Source: Akkermansia muciniphila | GTDB lineage: Bacteria; Pseudomonadota; Gammaproteobacteria; Burkholderiales; Burkholderiaceae_C | Assembly (NCBI GenBank): GCA_943327015.2 | Contig: CALPVM020000167.1 | Span: 1-5,748 of the forward strand | DNA: 5,748 nucleotides | Direction of reading: 5' to 3' | In this document: positions 1 to 5,748 of the stretch, piece after piece | How positions within the stretch are numbered: the first letter of the stretch is position 1 | How the letters are laid out: every line of letters begins with the position of its first letter | Made by a program: the position numbers and the translations under genes | Notes under the pieces: generated by a model | What the model saw: the letters and a program-made list of their open reading frames with translations, nothing else | What the model was told of the DNA's origin: nothing | Databases searched by the model: none

Positions 1-911
1 ATGTGGCGCACGAAATCAACTCGCCCATGGGTGCCATCAAGTCCAGCAATATGACCATGGCAGACTCTATGCGGGCAACGCTGCAAAATTTTCCTAAGCT
101 CATGGACACACTGGGGCGCAACGAACGCACCCTGTTTTTACAATTGGTAGCGCACAGCCACACCAGCAAAGTAAGCTTTACCACCCGCGAAGAGCGTAGC
201 CTCACTAAACAGGTGACCAACTTTTTAGATCTTGCCGGGCTAGAAGGCTCAGTCCGTAAAGCCCGGATGCTGGTAGCCTTACGTGCCCACAGTCAAGTAC
301 CCACCTACCTGCCACTGCTCAATAACCCTGATTCCGATTTTATTTTGAGCGTCGCTGCAGGTGTGGGCGATGTATTTAATGGCAGCAACAACATCCATTC
401 TGCAGCAGCCAAAGTAAACAGAATTGTTACTTCGCTTAAGGAGTTAACCGGGGTTGAGCGAACCTCATCCATGTTTGAAAACCATATTCACCAGAGTATA
501 GAAAAAGCCATCAGAACCCTCGAAGTTCAACTGCAAAACATGGACGTGGTGCGGCATTACCAAGATATGTCTCCACTTCGGTGCGACCCTGAATTGTTGC
601 AACAGGTATGGCAGCACCTGATTTTGAATGCAGCCCATGCCAGTGGCCACCAAGGTGCGATCATGATAGGTTTACGCACCTATAACAACCATGCAGAAAT
701 CCGTTTCACTGACTTTGGTCTCGGTATTGTTCCTGAAATTAAAGATCGCATTTTTGAGCCATTTTTTACCACGCGCGCATCCGGCGAGGGTGGTGGAATG
801 GGGCTACCCATTGCTAAAAAAATTATCGAGCAACACCGCGGCAGCATCGTGGTGGAGACCGAGGTGGGGGTTGGCAGCACCTTTACCGTGACTTTGCCTT
901 ACAGCACTCAA
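1..911 (+). repeat. Kinase-core paralogous block, copy 1 (pairs with 2424-3331)
   Basis: The DNA encoding the kinase core of A is a diverged direct repeat of the core of B. Three anchors share an offset of exactly 2423 bp: 26 identical bases at 1-26 and 2424-2449 across the H-box, 22 identical bases at 472-493 and 2895-2916, and the F-box start at 751 and 3174. The alignment is therefore gap-free until one extra codon near the C-terminus of A. This is gene duplication, not a mobile element: there are no terminal inverted repeats and no transposase. Confidence 0.85.
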
Positions 912-920
912 GCCACATGA
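1..920 (+). CDS. Kinase A: sensor histidine kinase core, 5'-truncated by the window edge
   Basis: This is the C-terminal kinase core of a two-component sensor. It is expected to autophosphorylate on His from ATP and pass the phosphate to a response-regulator Asp in the cytoplasm. The reading frame is open to the first base: bases 1-2 complete an Asn codon, and GTG at 3-5 aligns with an internal Val of kinase B (V504), so it is not a start. The phosphoacceptor His codon is 9-11, in A-H-E-I-N-S-P. About 95 inserted residues with T-R-E-E-R and Y-L-P-L-L follow. The ATPase domain then shows the N-box Asn at 627-629 (L-I-L-N-A-A-H), the G1 box D-F-G-L-G, the F box F-E-P-F-F-T-T and the G2 box G-E-G-G-G-M-G-L. 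All catalytic motifs are intact. The protein ends shortly after the ATPase domain, with no receiver domain. About 500 N-terminal residues, probably a DISMED2/7TM sensor as in kinase B, are inferred to lie upstream. The stop overlaps the start of kinase B. Confidence 0.93.
   Translation, partial: VAHEINSPMGAIKSSNMTMADSMRATLQNFPKLMDTLGRNERTLFLQLVAHSHTSKVSFTTREERSLTKQVTNFLDLAGLEGSVRKARMLVALRAHSQVPTYLPLLNNPDSDFILSVAAGVGDVFNGSNNIHSAAAKVNRIVTSLKELTGVERTSSMFENHIHQSIEKAIRTLEVQLQNMDVVRHYQDMSPLRCDPELLQQVWQHLILNAAHASGHQGAIMIGLRTYNNHAEIRFTDFGLGIVPEIKDRIFEPFFTTRASGEGGGMGLPIAKKIIEQHRGSIVVETEVGVGSTFTVTLPYSTQAT
917..920 (+). promoter_or_regulatory. ATGA stop/start overlap between kinases A and B
   Basis: The TGA stop of kinase A (918-920) shares bases with the ATG of kinase B (917-919). 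No purine-rich ribosome-binding site is visible in the roughly 15 bases upstream. Such 4-bp overlaps usually mean that the second gene is translated by terminating ribosomes that reinitiate. This supports one mRNA and matched production of the two proteins; the coupling itself is inferred. Confidence 0.75.
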
Positions 921-3340
921 AGCCACTGCATTTAATTTTTCGGCTGTTATGTGTCATGTGGGTCTGGATCTCGGTAGCCCAGGCCCAAACATCTATTAAG
1001 CCTATTACCGTAGATAGCGCCTTTACCAGTCAAAACATCGGGTTAGCGCTCGAGTTGTTGGAAGACCCAGGCGCTCAGCTTACCCTGACTGATATACGCA
1101 GCCCGACACATGCCCAACAGTTTAAGCCTTCGGTAAAAAAGAGCCCAAGTTTTGGATATACATCCAGTGCTTATTGGGCGCGTTTCAGGCTCAATGTCCA
1201 GCCAGATGCTAAAGAATCTTTGGATGCACCGCTCTACCTTAATTTGGCATATGGTCAAACCGATTTGATTAATGTCTGGTGTTTTGATGCAGCAGATAAG
1301 CTGCTAATGCACCAGCGCGCTGGCGACCATGTGCCACTTGAGCAGTGGCCTACTACGCACCGCGAACCTGCTTTTCAAATACCAACTGTTGCACATGCGT
1401 GTTATCTGCGGGTTGAAACTACTTCTTCATTGCAAATGCCGCTGACCTTGAGTACTCAACAGGCATTTGAAAGCATGCACTTTACCGATACTGCTATTCA
1501 AGCCTTGTATTTTGGTGCTTTATTGGTCATGTTCTTTTATAACTTTTTGGTGGCATTTACAACGCGTTCTTGGGCATATGTTTCTTACACTGCATTTCTT
1601 TTAAGTTATGGCTTGTTTCAATGTGCTTTTGGCGGTTTGGGCTACGCTCTACTTTGGCCTAATGCCATCGGTTGGGCAGATTCCGTAACGCCATTTCTTG
1701 TGTCTTGTCTTGGTGTTAGCTCAGTCACATTTGCTATTATTTTTCTGGATTTGAAAAGATACACACATCGTCTCTACAAGTTTGGCTTATTTGTACTTTC
1801 CTTACTTTTGTTAAATCTTGTTTTGGCCTGGGTTTTACCCTATTCAATAGCAATTAAATATGTCATTTTTGTGGGCCCCTTTTGGTCTTTTTTCTTAATC
1901 AGTGCAGGTGTTTACTTGTCTTGGCAAGGAGTTCGTACAGCTCAAATTTATTTACTAGCTTGGTTAGTTTTTATTTTGGGTACTTTAACTATTATGGTGG
2001 GCAGTTTGGGCTTTCTTCCGTTTAATGCCTTCACCGCAAACGCCAGCCAAATTGGTTCGGTTATTGAATTTATCTTGCTCTCATTTGCCTTGACCAACCG
2101 TATCAAAAACCTGCAGCTAACACTGCTTCAAGCGCAAGAAAAAGTAACCCACCACTTACGCACCGTAGAGCAGCAACTCGAGCATCAAGTTGCTGAGCGC
2201 ACAGCCCAATTACAACTTGCCAACCAAGAAATGCTGGGGGCTTACACCCTGGTAGATGCGGCACGGCAAAAAGCGGAAGATTCCAAACTGCAGGCCGAAC
2301 AAGCACAGCAACAAGCCGAAGCAGCGCAGCAGCAAGCAACCCAAGCCCTGAACCATGTGCAGGCCAGCCAAAAACAACTGGTGCAGGCAGAAAAAATGGC
2401 CTCCCTTGGTTTGCTGGTCAGTAATGTGGCGCACGAAATCAACTCGCCCTTGGGTGCAATTAATTCAAGTAATCTGACCATTACGGACTCTATGCGTGCC
2501 ACGCTGGAAAATTTTCCGCGTTTGCTTCAAACCATCAGCCGCGAGCAACGTACTCTGTTTTTACAACTGGTATCTCACACCCAGCTCACCGATGTAATGT
2601 TTAGCACCCGCGAGGAGCGCACACTTACCAAACAACTTACCGCGTTTTTGGACAACGCGGGGGTGGATGGTTCTGTACGCAAAGCGCGTTTGCTGGTTAG
2701 GCTACGTGCCTATAGCCAAGCGGCAGAATATTTGCCCCTGCTTACCAGCCCGGATTGCGACTTTATTCTGAGTGTTGCCGCAGGGGTGGCCGATGTCTTA
2801 AGTGGTACCAGTAACATCCATACGGCCACCCACAAAATAAGCCGTATTTTGGCGTCACTCAAAGAGCTCTCTGGCGGTGAGCGCACCTTGTCGCTGTTTG
2901 AAAACCATATTCACCAAAGTGTTGAAAAAGCAATTGCTGACCTTGAAAATAAATTGTACGACGTGGACGTGGTACGCAACTACCAGGACATCGGTCCATT
3001 GCGTTGCGACCCTGAAGCACTGCAACAAGTGTGGTCGCACCTGATACTTAACGGCCTGCATGCGATGCAACACCGGGGCGTCATCATGATCGGTATTCGT
3101 GCATTAGATAACCACGCAGAAATTCGGATTGCCGACTTTGGTTGCGGCATTTCGCCAACTATTAAAGACCGTATTTTTGAGCCTTTTTTCACCACCCGCG
3201 CTTCGGGTGAGGGTGGTGGCATGGGGCTGGCCATTGTTAAGAACGTTGTAGAACAACACCATGGCAGAATTGATGTACAGTCAGAGCCCGGCATGGGTAC
3301 CACTGTTACCGTTTTCTTGCCATACCAAACTGTGGCTTAG
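917..3340 (+). CDS. Kinase B: complete 7TM-DISM sensor histidine kinase
   Basis: This inner-membrane sensor kinase has 807 residues. Residues 1-23 are a signal peptide, with probable cleavage at A-Q-A|Q. Residues about 28-187 resemble the periplasmic 7TMR-DISMED2 domain, with the hallmark F-G-Y-T-S-S-A-Y-W at 79-87. That domain family is predicted to bind carbohydrate-like or other small ligands; the ligand here is unknown. Seven hydrophobic helices lie at about 193-216, 219-243, 255-278, 286-307, 310-334, 341-366 and 374-396 (7TMR-DISM). A coiled coil runs from about 400 to 495 and includes V-A-E-R-T-A-Q-L. The phosphoacceptor is H506 (codon 2432-2434) in H-E-I-N-S-P. The insert between the dimerisation helices carries T-R-E-E-R (564-568). 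HATPase_c shows N712, D740-F-G-C-G744, F-E-P-F-F-T-T (754-760) and a glycine-rich G2 box (764-771). There is no receiver domain. The ATG start overlaps the stop of kinase A, and the next in-frame Met (M14) would break the signal peptide. The family call is secure; the stimulus is not. Confidence 0.96.
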   Translation: MKPLHLIFRLLCVMWVWISVAQAQTSIKPITVDSAFTSQNIGLALELLEDPGAQLTLTDIRSPTHAQQFKPSVKKSPSFGYTSSAYWARFRLNVQPDAKESLDAPLYLNLAYGQTDLINVWCFDAADKLLMHQRAGDHVPLEQWPTTHREPAFQIPTVAHACYLRVETTSSLQMPLTLSTQQAFESMHFTDTAIQALYFGALLVMFFYNFLVAFTTRSWAYVSYTAFLLSYGLFQCAFGGLGYALLWPNAIGWADSVTPFLVSCLGVSSVTFAIIFLDLKRYTHRLYKFGLFVLSLLLLNLVLAWVLPYSIAIKYVIFVGPFWSFFLISAGVYLSWQGVRTAQIYLLAWLVFILGTLTIMVGSLGFLPFNAFTANASQIGSVIEFILLSFALTNRIKNLQLTLLQAQEKVTHHLRTVEQQLEHQVAERTAQLQLANQEMLGAYTLVDAARQKAEDSKLQAEQAQQQAEAAQQQATQALNHVQASQKQLVQAEKMASLGLLVSNVAHEINSPLGAINSSNLTITDSMRATLENFPRLLQTISREQRTLFLQLVSHTQLTDVMFSTREERTLTKQLTAFLDNAGVDGSVRKARLLVRLRAYSQAAEYLPLLTSPDCDFILSVAAGVADVLSGTSNIHTATHKISRILASLKELSGGERTLSLFENHIHQSVEKAIADLENKLYDVDVVRNYQDIGPLRCDPEALQQVWSHLILNGLHAMQHRGVIMIGIRALDNHAEIRIADFGCGISPTIKDRIFEPFFTTRASGEGGGMGLAIVKNVVEQHHGRIDVQSEPGMGTTVTVFLPYQTVA
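2294..2356 (+). repeat. Short heptad-coding repeat in the kinase B coiled coil
   Basis: Residues 460-480 read as three consecutive seven-residue units, A-E-Q-A-Q-Q-Q, A-E-A-A-Q-Q-Q and A-T-Q-A-L-N-H. The bases are an imperfect 21-bp periodic run rich in CAA, CAG, GCA and GCC codons. This forms the Ala/Gln-rich part of the signalling helix that joins the membrane domain to the phosphoacceptor helix. Confidence 0.6.
2424..3331 (+). repeat. Kinase-core paralogous block, copy 2 (pairs with 1-911)
   Basis: This is the partner of the block at 1-911, lying within kinase B. The longest exact match that I found is 26 bases across the phosphoacceptor motif (2424-2449); with a single mismatch it extends to 34 bases. 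Kinase C carries a third, much more diverged copy from about 4912 to the window end, where only short nucleotide matches remain. Confidence 0.85.
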
Positions 3341-3377
3341 AGCAAAAGTTGCCACCCAATAAATGTGCTAACTAACT
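3341..3377 (+). other. Short intergenic spacer between kinases B and C, no terminator seen
   Basis: This 37-bp gap is the only non-coding stretch in the window. It contains no stem-loop followed by a T run, no recognisable -35/-10 pair and no good Shine-Dalgarno sequence next to ATG 3378. A TAA at 3369-3371 is in frame with kinase C and prevents any upstream extension. The simplest reading is read-through transcription from kinase B into kinase C. Confidence 0.6.
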
Positions 3378-5748
3378 ATGACCAACTTGATCAGACATTC
3401 AGCGCACCCATTTCTGCATGCATTCATGGTGCGGAATTTATTTTTTTTGGTTTTATTCTTGTGCGTAAGTGCCTACGCACAAAGTGAGCAGCAAGCCGCA
3501 TCTACGCCTCCAGTACTTTTAGATGATGCCTTTAAACAGCAAACCATAGGTTTGTCGCTGGATTTGTTTGAAGACAAAACAGCCAAGCTAACGTTGGATG
3601 ATATACGCAGCCCCCGGGTTGCACAGCAGTTTAAGCGCTCTACCCATGCTGTACCTAATTTTGGTTATACATCAAGCGCCTATTGGGTGCGTTTTACCTT
3701 GCAAGACAAGCGCAGTTCCAAAAACTCTGTTTCTTGGTCTCCTTTGTACCTGACCTTGGCTGCTGCAGTAACAGATCGGGCGGAGTTTTGGTGTCAGAAC
3801 CACAAAGACGACATTGTTCTACACCAGCAAGCTGGAGATCATGTACCGCTGGCAGACTGGCCTTTGCATAACCGCGAACCTGTTTTTGAAATTGACAAAG
3901 CTGTACACACCTGTTGGCTAAGAGTGTCTTCGGGCGCGTCATTGCAGTTGCCTTTAATTTTGCGATCGCAAAACGTTTACATGGATGATCGTATTGCAGA
4001 TACTGCAGTTCAAGCACTTTACTTCGGTGCGTTGCTGGTCATGATTGCCTATAACGGACTACTTGCTGTATCTACCCGTTCAGCAGCATATGGTTCTTAT
4101 ACGATGTTTTTATTAAGTTTTGGTTTGTTTCAGGCCACACTGGGTGGCATCGGCTATGCCTATCTCTGGCCCGATGTCATGGGTGTTGCCGATTATTTTA
4201 TTCCGGCATTTATTGCAATGGTTGGCATTTTTTCCATAGGCTTTGCAATTGTGTTGTTGGATTTACATAAGCTCAGTCCCCGGTGGTATCGGCTTGGATT
4301 ATTTTTGCAGGCCTTTTATGCACTCATGTTTCTCATAATTTGGTTTATGCCGTACGCCATTGCGGTACGTACGGTATTGTCAATGTCGCCGTTATGGTTT
4401 GCCTTTATCTTGGGGTCTGCTCTTACTGTAGCAAACCAAGGCGTGCGGGTGGCAAAAATTTACCTTGCTGCGTGGTCAGTTTTTAGTGTCGGTACGGTTA
4501 TTTTGGTCGCGCAGCGCTCGGGTTTTTTACCCGCTAACGCATTTACTGTCAATACCCAGCAAATTGGTTCTGTTATTGAGTTTCTGTTGTTGTCTTTTGC
4601 CTTATCAGACCGTATCAAAACCCTGCAAAACTCACTTCTTTCCACGCAAAAAGATTTGCTGGAAAGTATAAAAGCAGAGTCTGCAGCCCAAACCCAAGCA
4701 TTTCAGGCGCAAGCCGTGGCCTCCCAAGCCAAAGCCGAATCTTTGCTAGCCAAAGCCCAAACTGAAACCCAGCACGCGTATAACCAAGCCCTGCAAATCC
4801 AAGCCGAACTGGCCCGTCAAGGTACAGAACTGGCACAAAAAGAAGCCGACTACACCAAAGAACAACTGCAACAAGCCGACAAAATGGCGTCTTTGGGGCA
4901 ATTGGTGGCCAGTGTTACGCACGAAATCAACACCCCCATTGGAGCCATTAGCAGCAGCGGCAGCAGCATTACCGAGGCGTTGGGCGATGTTATTCAGCAG
5001 TTGCCGCCTCTGTTGCAACAACTAGACCCGGCCACCAGCACCTTACTGGTAGAACTGCTGCAACAGGCCAACCTACCCAAAGCGGCAATCAGCAGCCGCG
5101 AAGAGCGCGTTATCATCAAACGTGCAACCGAACAGCTAGAGGCGGCGGGGCTGGAGCAGGCGCGGCAAAAAGCCAGCTTCTTGGTGGGATTTAACGTACA
5201 AAACGATATCGATAAATACTTGCCCTTATTGCAACACCCGCAGGCGGAGCAAATACAACAAGCCGCACGCAACCTGGGCAACGCCATGGGCAACGCCCGC
5301 AATGTAAATGTAGCGGTTGAGCGGGTTACAAAAATTGTCAAGGCGCTCAAATCGTTCTCGCACTTCAACATTGGTATCGAAAAAATCGAAGCCAACCTGA
5401 CCGAAGGTATGGAAACCGTTCTCACCATCTACCAAGGCCAAACCAAGGTGGGGGTAGAGGTGGTTCGCAACTACGAAGACATGCCCCCACTTAACTGCTA
5501 CCCCGATGAACTCAACCAAGTCTGGACCAACCTGATTCACAACGCGCTGCATGCCATGAACCACGAGGGTGTGCTTACCATAGGCATTCGCAAAGAAAAT
5601 GATTGTGCCGTGGTGAGCGTGGGCGACAGCGGCTGCGGAATACCGGAAGAAATTCGCGGCAAAATTTTTGATGTGTTCTTTACCACCAAGCCCGCCGGCG
5701 TGGGCAGCGGTTTGGGGCTGGACATTGTGAAAAAAATTATCGAAAAAC
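3378..5748 (+). CDS. Kinase C: 7TM-DISM sensor histidine kinase, 3'-truncated by the window edge
   Basis: The frame is open for 790 codons from ATG 3378 to the last base with no stop, so the C-terminus lies outside the window. The signal peptide ends near A-Y-A|Q (residue 34 from this start). A DISMED2-like periplasmic domain spans about 43-200, with F-G-Y-T-S-S-A-Y-W at 95-103. Seven membrane helices follow at about 211-232, 236-260, 272-297, 304-326, 328-352, 360-384 and 393-412. An Ala/Gln-rich coiled coil spans about 415-500. The phosphoacceptor is H515 (codon 4920-4922) in T-H-E-I-N-T-P, followed by an insert with S-R-E-E-R (573-577) and Y-L-P-L-L (614-618). The ATPase domain shows N722 in W-T-N-L-I-H-N-A, D750-S-G-C-G754, F-D-V-F-F-T-T (764-770) and G-V-G-S-G-L-G-L. 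It is the most divergent of the three kinases, and its N and G2 boxes are closest to the usual form. An in-frame stop at 3369-3371 bounds the start. A second candidate start is ATG 3426 (Met17), which gives a shorter, more ordinary signal peptide. A C-terminal receiver domain beyond the window cannot be excluded. Confidence 0.94.
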   Translation, partial: MTNLIRHSAHPFLHAFMVRNLFFLVLFLCVSAYAQSEQQAASTPPVLLDDAFKQQTIGLSLDLFEDKTAKLTLDDIRSPRVAQQFKRSTHAVPNFGYTSSAYWVRFTLQDKRSSKNSVSWSPLYLTLAAAVTDRAEFWCQNHKDDIVLHQQAGDHVPLADWPLHNREPVFEIDKAVHTCWLRVSSGASLQLPLILRSQNVYMDDRIADTAVQALYFGALLVMIAYNGLLAVSTRSAAYGSYTMFLLSFGLFQATLGGIGYAYLWPDVMGVADYFIPAFIAMVGIFSIGFAIVLLDLHKLSPRWYRLGLFLQAFYALMFLIIWFMPYAIAVRTVLSMSPLWFAFILGSALTVANQGVRVAKIYLAAWSVFSVGTVILVAQRSGFLPANAFTVNTQQIGSVIEFLLLSFALSDRIKTLQNSLLSTQKDLLESIKAESAAQTQAFQAQAVASQAKAESLLAKAQTETQHAYNQALQIQAELARQGTELAQKEADYTKEQLQQADKMASLGQLVASVTHEINTPIGAISSSGSSITEALGDVIQQLPPLLQQLDPATSTLLVELLQQANLPKAAISSREERVIIKRATEQLEAAGLEQARQKASFLVGFNVQNDIDKYLPLLQHPQAEQIQQAARNLGNAMGNARNVNVAVERVTKIVKALKSFSHFNIGIEKIEANLTEGMETVLTIYQGQTKVGVEVVRNYEDMPPLNCYPDELNQVWTNLIHNALHAMNHEGVLTIGIRKENDCAVVSVGDSGCGIPEEIRGKIFDVFFTTKPAGVGSGLGLDIVKKIIEK
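3958..3973. repeat. Perfect 16-bp palindrome centred on GCGATCGC
   Basis: The bases TTTTGCGATCGCAAAA form a perfect inverted repeat with no spacer, inside the periplasmic-domain coding region of kinase C (L-I-L-R-S-Q-N). The core equals the HIP1 octamer known from cyanobacteria, but I see only this one copy in the window. It may be chance; no role is claimed. Confidence 0.55.
4675..4880 (+). repeat. Ala/Gln-rich imperfect repeat region in the kinase C coiled coil
   Basis: This stretch encodes about residues 433-501 of kinase C, a charged and Ala/Gln-rich helix. CAAGCC, AAAGCC or GAAGCC recurs at least eight times. It sits where the kinase B linker sits but has a different sequence and lacks the V-A-E-R-T motif. 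It is low-complexity coiled-coil coding sequence, not a strict tandem array. Confidence 0.5.

Noticed and set aside
465..653. Minus-strand open frame in kinase A, with look-alikes at 2855-3073 and 5226-5564
   Set aside because: These lie at matching places opposite the conserved kinase core and resemble one another only because the sense-strand proteins are homologous. They have no ribosome-binding site or known domain.
680..880. Minus-strand open frames opposite the ATPase motifs (also 2980-3303 and 5537-5725)
   Set aside because: They mirror the conserved F and G2 boxes of the sense genes. Their similarity to one another is a by-product of the paralogy.
3..920. Kinase core of A as a complete 305-residue soluble kinase starting at GTG 3
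   Set aside because: The GTG aligns with internal Val504 of kinase B, bases 1-2 fit the preceding Asn codon, and starting there would leave no helix before the phosphoacceptor His. The gene continues upstream.
2103..2502. Overlapping minus-strand open frames across the kinase B coiled coil
   Set aside because: The Cys/Leu/Ala-rich translations are what antisense reading of CAA/GCA/GCC-rich coiled-coil codons gives. The sense frame is clearly coding.
3341..3377. Transcription terminator or promoter between kinases B and C
   Set aside because: There is no stem-loop with a T run and no convincing -35/-10 pair in the 37 bases.
3958..3973. GCGATCGC as evidence for a cyanobacterial host (HIP1)
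   Set aside because: HIP1-rich genomes carry the octamer about once per kilobase or more often; I see a single copy in 5.7 kb.
4350..4374. Inverted repeat CCGTAC...GTACGG as a possible hairpin
   Set aside because: It has 6-bp arms with a 13-base loop inside the membrane-domain coding region and no T run, so it is too weak to call a terminator or operator.
4283..4671. Plus-strand open frames at 4283-4486 and 4465-4671
   Set aside because: Both are out of frame within the continuous kinase C reading frame, which encodes recognisable membrane helices there.

Overview
The window is almost wholly coding on the + strand. It holds three tandem genes for the same kind of protein, a membrane-bound sensor histidine kinase: a 5'-truncated copy (1-920), a complete copy (917-3340, 807 residues) and a 3'-truncated copy (3378 to the window end, 790 residues visible). 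I refer to them as kinases A, B and C. I support no gene on the minus strand, no RNA gene, no insertion sequence and no CRISPR array.

Kinases B and C share one architecture: a signal peptide, a periplasmic beta-rich domain of the 7TMR-DISMED2 type, seven transmembrane helices of the 7TMR-DISM type, an Ala/Gln-rich cytoplasmic coiled coil, a dimerisation/phosphoacceptor domain with the motif H-E-I-N-(S/T)-P, and a HATPase_c ATP-binding domain. Kinase A enters the window one codon before the residues flanking its phosphoacceptor histidine, so only its kinase core is seen. That core is about two-thirds identical by eye to the core of B and collinear with it at a constant offset of 2423 bp. C is clearly related to both but more distant. 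All three carry roughly 95 extra residues between the phosphoacceptor helix and the second helix of the dimerisation domain.

The layout suggests one transcription unit. A and B overlap by 4 bp (ATGA), and B and C are separated by 37 bp with no terminator that I can see. No response regulator or receiver domain is present. The output partner must therefore lie outside the window, or the three kinases feed a shared remote regulator. A plausible reading (inference) is that the genes arose by duplication and give parallel inputs, perhaps as homo- or heterodimers, into one pathway.

The host is a Gram-negative bacterium: it has Sec-type signal peptides followed by a periplasmic domain, and a 7TM-DISM kinase type common in Proteobacteria and Bacteroidetes. 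G+C close to 50% in the kinase cores and the protein style make a proteobacterium more likely, but I cannot name a genus.
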